The notes under the pieces: model-generated
The model's database searches: none
What the model saw: only the letters and a program-made list of their open reading frames with translations
What the model was told of the DNA's origin: nothing
Assembly: GCA_030549205.1 (NCBI GenBank)
Contig: JAUKTV010000012.1
Span: 248,001 to 312,000, forward strand
Direction: 5' to 3'
Length of the DNA: 64,000 bases
Source of the DNA: Apiosordaria backusii
Taxonomy: Eukaryota; Ascomycota; Sordariomycetes; Sordariales; Lasiosphaeriaceae
Part shown: in pieces, positions 52,351-63,670 of the stretch
Layout of the letters: the number at the start of each line of letters is the position of its first letter
Position numbering within the stretch: the stretch's first letter is position 1
Made by a program: the position numbers and the translations under genes

Positions 52351-54594
52351 TTATCTGCTAGACGCTCTGCCAATAGCAAACACACCAATAATCACCACAG
52401 CCAATGTGACAATAGCACCTGGCAGCAGGAGCTCATTAGGAACACCTGCAATGACCTGTTCTGGCTGATGAGGGGCAGTCCGTGTGCGGGTTCTCCGGCG
52501 GACAGGGGCCTCCTCCTCCGACTCATCCTCGTCTTCCTCGGACTCATCGTCGTGGACCACCTTTCTCCGCTCCCTAACAACGGATGAGGCAGGTGGTGTG
52601 GGGTGCGCAGCCGTTTCTGGTACTGGCGCAGGGGCAGCAACAGGAGGCTGGTTGGGGTGGTGGACGAACAGATCAACCTTCTCGCGGTGGCCGTGGCGGG
52701 CGAGGAGGATAGCTTCCAGGAGATCCTGATCTGTGGTGATGGAGACCGAGTCTCCCTCATCGTCCAGATAGCTCAAGGCATATCCGCCAGAGAGCTGGCC
52801 ATCCTCTACCACTGGCGCACCTCCAATCGTTTCCACCTCGGCACCGAGCTTCGCTGTGACATTGGCAACAAATTCTTCCATACCATGAGCAGCAGTCACC
52901 TGCAGACGGTGGACACGCCCACTAGGTGCCTTGAACTTGAATGCGAACGGGATCTCGCTGGGTGGAAGCTCGGGTGTGATGGGAGCCACAGCACTATGAG
53001 AAGGCGAATCGGCACCGGCATGGCTAGCGGAATCCCCGGGCGCGACGCTGTCGTTGATTCTGTCGCGAGACATGTCGGGGGATATGACAGACCGGGTGTG
53101 GTGGGTGTGGTGATGAGAGCCGTCACCAGAGACCATGGACTCGGTCTCGTGGTCAAGCGAAAGCCAGAATTTGTTCCATGCTGGTCCCTCGTTGTCGGCG
53201 CCTGTTCCCATGGTGTTGATCTGCTCAAGAGTGGCGTATGTGAGCTTGAGTACATCGACCATACCGACGATCTCGCCTCCATCGTTCATCACCGGGAGGT
53301 TGAGGTAGTGGCCATCTAAAAGAGCATGTTAGCAATAGTCGGGTACCGCGAGAAAAACTACCTACCGTGCATCTTGCGCAGCGCAGCTTGGATGGTCATA
53401 TCCATGGGCGCAAAGTCGGGATGAGGGGTCATCACACGGACGACACTGCAAGTCGCAGGATCAAGGCCTGGGGCAATAACACGCAGAACGACATCCTTGC
53501 TGGTGAAGATACCCGTAATAGCCCCCTGATCTTGCACCAAGACGGCCGTGGTGTGGTTCTCCTTCATCAACTGAGCAGCCTCCTTGACCGATGTCCGTAC
53601 ACTGACGGTGGTGGGGGGAATGCCATTGAGTACCGACTCGAGGGTTGGGCCCGACATCTTGGAGCGCAAGGCCTCAACATACTGAATAATCTGTTGAGGC
53701 TGACTTGTGCCCAGCTCGGACTGCACGCCCTCGAGGGCATCGTAGAGGCGGCGAGACGAGGAGTATGCCCTCTCCAACTTCTCCATGGCCTCGTAGAAGC
53801 ACTTTGTGATATCGAGCACACCAGAAATGTCCTGGTTCTCGTCCATGACGGGCAAGTGGCGGAAGCCTTTGCGGACCATGAGATCGAGGGCATCGGTAGC
53901 ACTGGTATCGGTTCTGGCGCAGAGGGGGTTCTTGGTCATGATTTCGGCAATGGTGACATTGGCGGCCTTCAACCCAGCTCCCACAACACGGAAGGCGAGA
54001 TCCTTGGCAGTGAAGATACCCGCGATCCTCTCATCGTCGTCGGTAACAAGCACGCAGTCTTCCCTTTTCGCGGCCATCAACTGGGCAGCCTCGGAAACGG
54101 TCGTCGCGGGCTTGATCTGGAGGGCGGGGCTCGGCTTGAGAGCAAGAACGGTTCCGGGAGGGGCTTTGCGAGAATGGCGGGCTCGGCTGGTAAGGTGCTT
54201 CTTCTTGGAGAGATCGCTCTCCAGCTTGCGGCGGATGGCCTGGTTGTGACAGAGTAAGTCTTCATGCTGTTCCCCAGAGTGTGGCATTCCCCCTCCTCCG
54301 CCACGTCACTGATCAGGAGATGCGAAAAGAAGACGCCAAGACAGAGCGGATAACAGACTTGGTTGGAGAAACAAAAACAGAAGCAAAAATACACACCTCA
54401 TCCCGCTTGGCTTGCTTTTGTCTGCCGGCGCTCAAGGAGGCACCGCTCTCGCTGGGGGCGGCATGGGTGCTCTCGACTGGTCTGGGGATCGCTGAAGAGG
54501 CAGAGGAGGTCGTAGGGGTGTTCGGAGCGAAAGGGACGCCTCCGCGCTGGCCGGTCCGGCTCGGGCCTCGCAGGGTGCCCGGATTTGTTGACAT
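52351..54594 (-). CDS. Four-CBS plus PB1 tail-anchored protein (Mug70-like)
   Basis: Exons 54594-54397 (donor position may be off by 2), 54239-53366 and 53315-52351 with introns of about 157 and 50 bp encode 678 residues. The Ser/Pro-rich start is followed by KRDEAIRRKLESDLSKKK and four CBS motifs: KPATTVSEAAQLM...DCVLVTD, TDTSATDALDLMVRKGFRHLPV, TSVKEAAQLMKENHTTAVLV and MTIQAALRKMHDGHYLNLPV. A PB1 domain comes next (PFAFKFKAPSGRVHRL...DDEGDSVSITTDQDLLEAILLAR), then an acidic run, RRRTRTR, and a single C-terminal hydrophobic segment (LLLPGAIVTLAVVIIGVFAI). CBS modules bind adenine nucleotides. The architecture matches fission-yeast Mug70-type proteins. Insertion of the tail in ER or mitochondrial membrane is inferred. 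Confidence 0.9.
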
Positions 54595-56391
54595 TGTGTC
54601 GGTGAGAACTTCTGCTTAAAAGATGCTTATAACTAGCCGTAGATCAGAATACTGCCGGCTACAATTTGGCGATCTGGGATTGACTTTGGGACCTGTTGGC
54701 GGTGTCAGATGTCAGCAATTTTCTCGAACGGGTGGTCACATTCAGTGAGTGGATTTCCTGACGGACGAAGCTCAATGCCGGTGGCCAATCAAGCCACCGC
54801 AATCAGATGACCGCCCTTGCCAGCCGAGTCGCCCTTGGCTCGGGGTGCACGGGCCACTCTAAGATCAATAAACCCCCACCAAAAGCTGGGGATTTTGGTG
54901 GGGTTGGGAGAAGAATTTCAGCGACATCAGTGTACACTATGAGAAAGGATGTCTTGTTTGAATGTTTTACGTTGAGCTGAGCATGAGCCAGGAAGGAGCG
55001 GGGAATTATGTTTCTGACCAGCATCTGTCTTAAAGAAATGTGGGGATGTGCGCTCCAGTACCGCAGTATGTATCCTTAGTGGGGAACTAAAGGACCGTTG
55101 CATTGCGATGGAAAGCAATGACCTCTACCACAGTCCTGGATTCGACCATGTTGGTGATAATATAAGTTTTATGGGAGAGGGATGTGTCCTGCCATGCTGG
55201 AAACACTTTCATCTTCCGTCGAAGAAGTCGAAACGGAACACGGGTATTTCACCGGTCAATCGCTCCAAGCCAGCCGTGCAACGTGTCAGAGATAAAGCTC
55301 TACCTTTGTGGGTGCAATCAGAACGTGGCGGCACCAGTATTCCAGCCTGCTGTCGGACGGCGATTCGATGTAAATTGTGGCCAAGCGGATATCTCCATGA
55401 CGTCTAAGACGTCCTCGTTAGTTCCTTGTTTGGTGATCCTGACCACAGCCTGTTATGGAACCGCCCGACTCATGGCATAGCATTAGCCCACCGGAGCATT
55501 CCCACGGTGATATTTTTGTTCTCGAAGATGTTCTCGGCTACACTACTGGCGAGCTCATCTGTTGGATAACACGAGACTCTCAGGACTGTTACAGGCAATA
55601 AGACCGATATTACGGAGCGTTCGTATAAAAAGTCAGAAGCTTGTGTCACCTGGTGGTGCTTGTTTTGCGGCATGAAACTCTTCCCATACTCAGGCACCTG
55701 TTTGGCCAATCGCATGAGGGAATTCATCCTGCAGCATCGCTTGCATGCCGGGTGGATCCCGGCTTCCTGCATTTCTGAATGTGTGAAGCACCAATCACGC
55801 TGCGCCTTGCTGTTGGCAATTATCCCTTGACACGGACACGCTCTCGACGTCACCTGCCGTAGAGATTCCGGATTCAGGATCTCTCAATTGCAACTATGCC
55901 AATAGCCCTTCTTATTTCCATGTCAGCCCGGGCGGTTCGATAGGAGTTTCATCTTTGTCTTCACTTCACCTTCGTTTTTACCTTCACCTTCGTTGTTTTT
56001 CTTTTGGTGGTTTCCCAAACGTGTCGCGGACAGAACATACCAACACGCTGCCCGCACCGCTTTTTCCACGTTCCTGAGCGCACCACCTTCCGCTACGGCA
56101 CACGCTTACACAAGGCGGCCCGCCGTCGGTCTCCCTTCCAAATTGGCTACAGACGCCCTCAACCGAGTGGCCAACAGACCCCGACCCTACCCGATATTTA
56201 GAGAGTAACAATCGCTGGAAGATTCAACCGGACCAGGGGAAAAACGGGGGCTGGTATTCTTCACATGGTCTGACTTTTGGCGGGACCTGAGGGAACGGAT
56301 GCGAGGTCAATCGCTTTGCAGTCACTCTATTACAGCCGCAATCAAAACACAGTTATTTGTACACCACCAACGCCATCCTGCCAGTAGCAAC
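54595..56391. other. Divergent intergenic region (1.8 kb)
   Basis: This lies between the CBS-PB1 gene and the small membrane protein gene. Two frames of about 120 codons (55048-55407 + and 55470-55853 -) are present but show no motif, intron signals or codon preference that I can support. CTTCACCTTCG repeats near 55960-55996 probably belong to a transcribed leader. Confidence 0.45.
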
Positions 56392-57003
56392 ATGGCGCCC
56401 CAAGGGATACCGGTAGCTCCCGCTGCGAGCATGCAGCACTGGTCTGCCGCAGGTTTCAAGCGCGCAGTAGCCGCCATGCTCCTCCCGCGCGAGGACGAAT
56501 GCAGCCCACAGCCAGGAATCAATCTGTGCGAAAAGCCCGGGATTTCGACCGCTTCCGTTACATGGATTGTTGTCGGCAGTGTCTTGTGAGTTTCGCCTTC
56601 TCCTGCGCCTGGGGGTCTATTGCTGACTTGTGCCGTTTACAGTGGAGCCCTGATCGTTGGCACCCTCAGCGTCCTTGCCTTCTTGCACCGCCGGAAAAAG
56701 AAGAGAGATGCGCGCGAGGACAGAAGCGACCGGTTCCAAATGTCGGATTACGGTCTTGATGACGTCCCCTCGAAGAAGCGATCACGGGCGAATGACAGCG
56801 ATTCTAAATTCTCACCCGAGGGCTCGCCCAGCGGATTCGGTCGACGGTCGAGAGATCCTTTGGATGCCCCCAAGGAAGTCAAGCTGACCGCTGCCCAACT
56901 CAACGGCCACTTGAACCCTTTTGACGACGTGGGAGCAGGAGGGAACAACCAATGGCCCAAGAGGGATAGCAGCCGAGGAAGCCCACTCAAAGACGAGTTA
57001 TGA
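56392..57003 (+). CDS. Single-pass membrane protein with C-terminal KDEL
   Basis: Two exons (56392-56585, 56643-57003) joined across a 57-bp intron give 184 residues. The short N-terminal domain has two cysteines (C37, C46) around PQPGIN. One membrane helix spans about 55-79 (VTWIVVGSVFGALIVGTLSVLAFL) and is followed by HRRKKKRD, so by the positive-inside rule the C-terminus faces the cytosol. The tail has SDYGLDDVPSKKR, LTAAQLNGHLNPFDDVG and the exact end SPLKDEL. There is no cleavable signal peptide. I do not recognise a family. The layout recalls small fungal single-pass proteins near the wall or ER. The KDEL end may be fortuitous given the predicted topology. Confidence 0.75.
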
Positions 57004-59096
57004 TTTAGTTTTCTGGGAGGGACGGAACAAGAAAAGGTCACGATAGGATAGGGATTCGTGATGAATATGGCGGGGATGATTTATGAATAAAGAGGATGTA
57101 TGTATGATATCCAGGGAACGGGGAGGCAGGACTGTATCGATACCTGGTTGGAGTTATCTGGCGCATATTTAAACACGCGCATCTTTGGGATGTCAGGGCA
57201 ATGGATTCATCTTTTCCGCATGAACTGAGACATGTCTCATTGGGTCACTTTACTTTCTATTTGGCGTCTTTACGACTGGCATCGAGTGGTTCTTGTTACA
57301 CTGGGAGGCATCTTGCTACTGATCTGGGGTTATTAGACTTCAGCCTTTACCCACCTGTCCCACGCCCACCATCACCATCACGAGAAGCCACCGCCCCCGC
57401 CTCTCTCAAACTTACACCAACCCCCACAGCAAACCGACCTTTGAACGCACCCTCCGAGAGTTTGAATCGCCGATCAGCTTGGCAACCTGGTCGGTGGCTC
57501 ATTCGTCTGCGTCCCACACTCATCTTGAGTTCAGAGCTCCCAGAGAGTTGGAGTGGTAGTCGGTTCGAATCGGTCTCAAGTCAGCCAAACGTGTGGTTTT
57601 CAGGGGGATCCTCCATCACGATGCCACACACAACAACAACCGCCCTTGCCGCCAGCAACCCTTGGAAGGGGCTAGATTGGCAGCTTCGGTCTTGGGTCTG
57701 GACTGACTAACTGGGTAACCGGCGGGACTATCCTCACCCAGGACTTTGGCATACCAAAAGTCACCATTCTCGGGCAGCAAGCGGCAAACCGACACACATA
57801 TGATGCTGCACCTCCCCCACAGCATCATCATCATCATTAATACCGATATCAGCGACCGAGGAGCTTACACGACCTCGGCACACACAAACCAGAAACCATG
57901 CCCCTCATACATCACACACACACCACGGGCTTAATAACGTCATACTTCACATAAAACACCATTGACGACAATAATGTCTACACTACTCGAGTGCATTTCA
58001 GAGATGGGAAACACGAGACCCCTTGATAGTCTCGACACAAGCCTGATCCCTCAGGGGGAGGGGTCTAGCAGAGGAGTTCGGCATTAACGGTGATACATTA
58101 CCCCCCTCCCAGGCAAGCGAGGGGGCTGGAAATTGGTTGAGTTGTGCGGAATTCCAGAGAGATTTAGATGTATATATGAAAGGTTGGGATACAAGTTGTG
58201 GATACATAGTCTTGTGAATATGGGTTTGAGGTTGAAGAAGGTGTTATGGATAACCTTGTGGGATGGTAATACCCTGACGAGGGTGGTAATGTTGGGTTGG
58301 GCGTGGAGTTCACTTTAGTGCTGGGTCTGGGTCTGGGTCTGGGTCTGGGTCTGGGTCTGGGTCTGGGTTTGGGTTTGGGTTTGGGTTCTTGGGGAATGGT
58401 TGAGGGAGTTGGTGATGTTGGGTTTGGGCTGGGGTGTTGGGATGGGATGGGATAAAAATATATTAAAAAAATAATGGGATTTGGGATTTGGGAATGGTGT
58501 TATGGATTGAGATTTCGAGTTAGGAAGATGAGTTGAGTTTGGATTAAACTCCTCATAAATGGATGGGCCTTAATGGATGAAAAACAAGGGCGTACACGTT
58601 AAATTGGCTTGGTGAATTAGTGGCTATCGAATCTGTGGCACGGATCTAGATCTGCGGATTGTGTCCTCATGGATTTAAAATGTTGCAGGTATTTCTGAAA
58701 GACCACAAAAGCGTAAATAGGTATTATGTTTCGAGAATAATAATTAAGAAAAGGTTAGCATAAATGCTAAGTTGTTATTGCTTCAATTTACAATAGCTTG
58801 GTTGGTTTTTTTTGTTTACCCTTTTATTTAAACTTTATTTTACCTTTCCTTAACATTAAAAACAGGCCCTATCTATACTTTCACTACCTTCTCATTATTA
58901 ACCTACGGAAAAACAACGACTTTACACGACGACAACGAAAAAACGCCCGACAAAGCGGAAAAGAAAATTATCTAGATAAGTTACCACCCCAATTTTGCAT
59001 CCCAAATTTAAGCTCCAATCATTCCAATGGCTGGGTATTCATCATATACAACTTGATCCAGACTTTTTTTTTTTTTTTTTTCCAACACGTGTTTCA
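57004..59096. other. Convergent intergenic region with G-rich hexamer array
   Basis: 2.1 kb between two convergent genes. It has no supportable gene: the 169-codon frame at 57201-57710 looks non-coding. It holds the GGGTCT/GGGTTT array at 58323-58388, an AT-richer stretch from 58450 to 59060 and a run of 17 T at 59064-59080. Confidence 0.5.
58323..58388 (+). repeat. GGGTCT/GGGTTT hexamer array
   Basis: Seven GGGTCT units are followed by three GGGTTT units and a GGGTTC, giving 11 regularly spaced G3 tracts. More G-rich sequence continues to about 58445. It could form G-quadruplexes. It is not the canonical TTAGGG telomere unit. Confidence 0.9.
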
Positions 59097-61576
59097 TCAT
59101 ACCGCTGCTCTCGACTCCGACCGCTGCTGCTGCTGCTGCTGCTCCTGCATCCACTCGGGCGCCAAATCCGCCAACACGGCCTCCTGCTCCGCCCTGTCCT
59201 CCTCCGAGGCGGAATGTATCGACGACCCCAGCCTCCCCCACGCCCGCTCGAAGAGCTCCTCTGGGGAGACGTCCTCGTCTACTATGACCTCATCCTCGCC
59301 CGGTTGAGGTTCCCAGAGGGGATATCTTGGGTAGCACTCCTCCTTCTCGTTCTCCTCGTTTTGGTCGTGTTGTTGTTGTTGCTGCAGTCGATCATCACCC
59401 CCACAAACACCACCACCGTACTCAAAAACCGACCCCGTCCGCGACACAGGCTGATGCTCAGGCAGTATATCCACCGGCACGATCCTCCCGCTCGCCTCGA
59501 CAAAATACGCCACCGCCGCCGTGTCAACTTCCACCTCCACCGCTGTAGTATTATTCCCCTCGAGCTCCTGCGGTTCGGGGGATGGCGATGGCGATGACGA
59601 CTCCTCCTCTGCGTTGGTGGTAGATTTGGCCATTGTGTAGGTGCTCTCCGAGTCAAAAGCCGATGGCATAGCCGAGGAGTCTTTGAAGAGCGGCGGCAAG
59701 CGGTGATCAGACGACATGGAGAATTTATTTTGAGAGGGAGAGGAGGAGGAGCTGGCTGTGGTTTGGGTGGTGATGATGGCGTTGGTCATGACGGCGGGGG
59801 GGAGATGAGTGCCAGGTGGGCGGCGGGCGCCTTCGAGGACGAACTTGGTGGCGAGGATCTTGTCCATGCTGTGGCGCTTCATGAAGAGGGAGATGAGGAA
59901 GGCGGCGACGGAGGCGCCGGTTATAGTCCAGTAGACGCCGTGGAAGCCGGCTACGTCTGTTGGGGTGGGGTGGGGGTTAGTGCGGAAATGAGGAAAGGAT
60001 GGGGGGGATACGTACAGGCTTGAAGGGCGCCGACTCGGACGGGGTCGGTTGGGTCCATGGCTTCCATTTGGACGACGAAGGCTTCGGAGTTGTGGGCGAT
60101 TTCTTCGGGCATGCCGAGCTCGTTGAGCTTCTTGATCATGAGGTTTTGGAAGACGGTGCCGCCGACTGCGACGCCGATGGACATGCCCATTGTTCGCATG
60201 AAGGCGTACATGGCTGCTGCTCGGCCGGCGTCTTCGACGCGGCTGATGGCCTGGATGCCGACGTTGACGCTGGTGAGAAGGATGCCGTGGCCGATTCCGA
60301 AGACGGCGAGGATGACGGCCCAGACGGGGGTGGGAGTGTTCGTGTTGAAGAGCCTGAGGAGGCCGCAGCCGATGGCGGTGATGGCCCAGCCGGACCAGAT
60401 TGCCCAGCGGTAGTGGCCTGTACGGGAGGAAATTAGGGAGACGACGATGCTCCCGGGAAGTAAGAGACAGGTGACGGGGAAGATGTCCAGTCCGGATTGC
60501 GTCGGCTTTTCGAATCGAACCGCTGTGAAGTAAAAGGGGACGTAGTAAAGCGCACAAAAGAGCTATCCGTCACTGTCAGCAACCGATCTCTTACCATCGC
60601 AAGGAAGGAAACTCACAATAAACCCCTGAAAAAGCGCACAAGCATACGCAGCCAACGCGCTCCCGCTATGAAACAACTGCGGTCTCAAAAACGGCTCCCT
60701 CGCCCCGTAGCTCTCCCAGACAACACACATTATCACACTGATCACGCCCACCACCATCGGCGCGATGACCTGTGCAGACGACCACTCGAACTGCACCCCT
60801 CCCCAACTCATCCCAACGAGGAAGCTCGTCAACCCCCCAATGAACAAAAACCCGCCCAACCAATCCACACGACCGAGCTTGCTCCTCAAGCTCGTCCGCT
60901 GTGTGGTGAGCTTGACATAGCAAGGAATCAACACCAGCCCCAACGCGCAAAAAGGCAGGTTGATGTAGAAGCACCAGCTCCAAAAGGCCTTTTCGACAAA
61001 CAACCCTCCTATCAATGGACCGAGAACACTCCCCAGCGCCCACGCTGCGAGGACCAGGGAGAAGTACTTCGGTCTTTGCCTCAGGGGGACAATATCAGCA
61101 AAGATAACCTGTCCCATGGTGATGATCCCACCCCCTCCAATACCCTGCACTGATCGCCCCGCGAAGAAAACCGTGAAATTCTTTGCGATGGGCGCGCAGA
61201 GGACTGTGCCGAGGGTGAAGAAGAGCACGGAGAAGATGAGCATTTCTTTGCGGCCGAAAATATCTGACAGGGCGGCGATGAACGGCTGGCATACTGCGCA
61301 TGAGAGGAGATAGGAGGTGCCGGCCCAAAAGGCGTCTGTGGCGGACCCGCCGAGGTCGATGGCGAGGGTGGGGAGGACGGAGACGAGGATGGTGGCGTCG
61401 AGGGCGACCATGAGGGAGATGATGGCGAGGGTGATCATGACGGCGTATTCCTGCTTGCCGGGCTTCCAGTCGAGTTCTTCTTTGGGGGCGATCTCCCCTC
61501 GCTCGACGGAGGAGGAGGTGCCAACCCGGGAACGGGGCATGACGGTTAGAGATGGGCGGTGGCGGCGGGTTGGCAT
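59097..61576 (-). CDS. DHA14-type MFS drug transporter with long acidic C-tail
   Basis: Three exons (61576-60617, 60562-60016, 59956-59097) with 54- and 59-bp introns give 788 residues. After a charged head, 14 helices are expected: LMVALDATILVSVLPTLA (helix 1), SDIFGRKEM (motif A), SVQGIGGGGI (motif B), LGSVLGPLIGG (motif C), FYINLPF, and late ISRVEDAGRAAAMYAFMRTMGMSIG. Members export toxins or drugs by proton antiport at the plasma membrane or vacuole. The tail after the last helix is about 270 residues, far longer than usual, with Ser/Pro, acidic stretches (GEDEVIVDEDVSPEELFE) and Gln runs (QEQQQQQQ), probably a regulatory disordered domain. Related in type to the broken transporter at 70-30735 but clearly not a recent duplicate. 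Confidence 0.92.
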
Positions 61577-63670
61577 TGATGGGTCAGGTACCTCGATAGA
61601 GATCGGTTTTGGCGTTGAGAGGGTGCCAAGTAAGGAGAACAGACAAAAAGAGAGAGAGGGAAGAAACGAGTGGCCTTGGACACAAGAGACTTAACACCAA
61701 AGCAGACAGGGGCTTGTCATGTGGGTTGTTTGTGTTAAGGAGGGGGAAGCGGTGTCCTCAGGATAAAAGATATAAAACCGGTGGGTAGGATGGGGGATAT
61801 ACCACTACTTTCATGGACCTTGGAGTCTGTGGGTTCCGGTTTCTTATCTCCTACATACCTCCTCCTCTTTCTGTGATGGATTTGGATGCGGTCAAAGTGG
61901 CAACTCGTCTGTCTTGTTTGATGGCGATGAGGTGCAGACGAAAGGTGCTGCAGCACGTCAAGGGAGGTGATGTCAGGTAGGAATCAGTTCATAATCATCC
62001 CAGGAGCGAAACGCAACATTCGATTCAAGCTTCCGTTATAGCATCGAGTCACAGAGTTCGGTGTTTTGCACGCCAGCGAGGCAGTGGGATGGGGGGAAGA
62101 CAGAGGGGTGGGTGGGCTTAAAGTGCCAATCGTCAGACCGGGACTACAGTTGGATGGGTTCGATGCAGGTCAATGTCATTCATGCTTTCCTACGATGCGG
62201 CTAACTTGGAGTTGCACTGATGGTTGTTGATATAGCGTGCGTACCTTACGAAAAGACTGTTTGCAGTAGGTGGGAGTGAGTGATACTCAGACTCGGGATC
62301 AAGGTCACACCAGACATACGACGATGGCCAATAACCGACGGCAAACATTCTGGGAAAAAGTACCAACAATAGCAGCCCCAAAGCCAAGACCCGAATTCCC
62401 TGGGCCAAGTCCTCATGGATAGAGAGGAAGAGAAAGGGAGGGTAGCAACGGGTGGCGCCTCCCTCCCGCAGAACAGCAGTCCACAGCCGTCTGAGTTATT
62501 GGACACAGCCCACTTGGAGAGCAGAGATTGGAACGGCGATTGGCGAGGGGTTTAGCTTGTGGTGGGATGTTGCTGTTTCAAGAGAAGCTTTCCCGCCAGC
62601 TGAGCTGCAGGTCCTTGTTCCCCGCACTTGACCACCATCTGGACTAACAAAAGGCCGTCTTGGAGTTAATTCTCGGTGACAGCTTATCTTGACCTGGCAA
62701 GTACTACCGTATTTGCCATGTCTCGGAGAAAGAACAAATATTGATGGACAAGAGTAACAACAACCAGGACGAGATCTCCCCGAATCAGTGCTCAAAATGT
62801 TCCAGAAACAAAATAGGGGTTCTCGTCACCGTGGTGGCCACATGTGAAGACTTCGTCTCATCCCTTACCCAACAGCTTGGAACTACCGTGACCGCCATGC
62901 AATTGCCGGCACTAGCACACCGTCCCCGAAGCGGGCATTGCACATTACCAGATGGTTTCAGTCTCGCATTGCCTGGACCTTCATGAACCCAGTCCTCGCT
63001 TGCGCCATTCTGACGCTGATGTCATGACATGTGACCTGTTTGCCACGTCTGCAGCTGAACAGTGGAATCTCTTATAGAAGGGCGCTTCGCCCTCGATTTT
63101 GCGGGTTGGATGGGAGCTTCTATTCATACTCGAAGTTGGTGGTTGTCCTCAAAAAGGAAGGTAAATCCGTCCCTCCCATTTTTCCCATTCTTCACCTGAG
63201 TTCCTCCGGGCTGAACAACCAGCCGTTTCCCCGACTATTACCAGCCCTGCGCCTCTCTTACGCACTTAACTTCTGTGGTAGGACGCAAAGCACATTTTTA
63301 TCATTGCCACCAAGGCAGAATGTAACCCTAGTGCGCTGCGACGTGTCGACTCACAGTGCCTTTTACTGTGTTCGATGTCTTGGAACTGCGTGTTGGAATG
63401 GCAATGGTATTGTTTGCTAATTTAGCAACGAGAAAAGACTAAAAGTTAGGTATGTTTCGGCTGTGCAGCTCAGATGGTGTCACATTGCAGCCAGGAACAA
63501 ATAAGGATAATTATAGACACGTATCTGTGCCTTCTCACACGGCGGCAGAAACCGCCAAGGTGTTTGCCATCGCACATGGTTAGTATATGACCGGTGTCTT
63601 GATGATATCAGAACCGTCCATCCATCCAACCATTTGATGAGCGGCGGCAACTTTATTCACAGTCACCACA
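61577..63670. other. Divergent intergenic region (2.1 kb)
   Basis: This lies between the DHA14 transporter and the DUF829-like gene. No supportable gene. Short frames at 62741-62986 and 63031-63420 lack recognisable motifs. Tracts such as GGGGGGAAGACAGAGGGGTGGG near 62090-62112 are purine-rich. Confidence 0.45.

Noticed and set aside
53367..54257. 296-codon frame antisense to the CBS gene
   Set aside because: Same reason: the sense strand holds four recognisable CBS domains with matching introns.
55470..55853. 127-codon Cys-containing frame on the minus strand
   Set aside because: Cysteines are irregular, no signal peptide or domain, codon use unlike neighbouring genes.
57550..57575. GGTTCGAATC tRNA B-box-like sequence
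   Set aside because: No A box or cloverleaf can be built upstream, and the acceptor stem is missing.
57201..57710. 169-codon frame
   Set aside because: Low-complexity Pro/Ser/Arg composition with no motif. It lies in a convergent 3' region.
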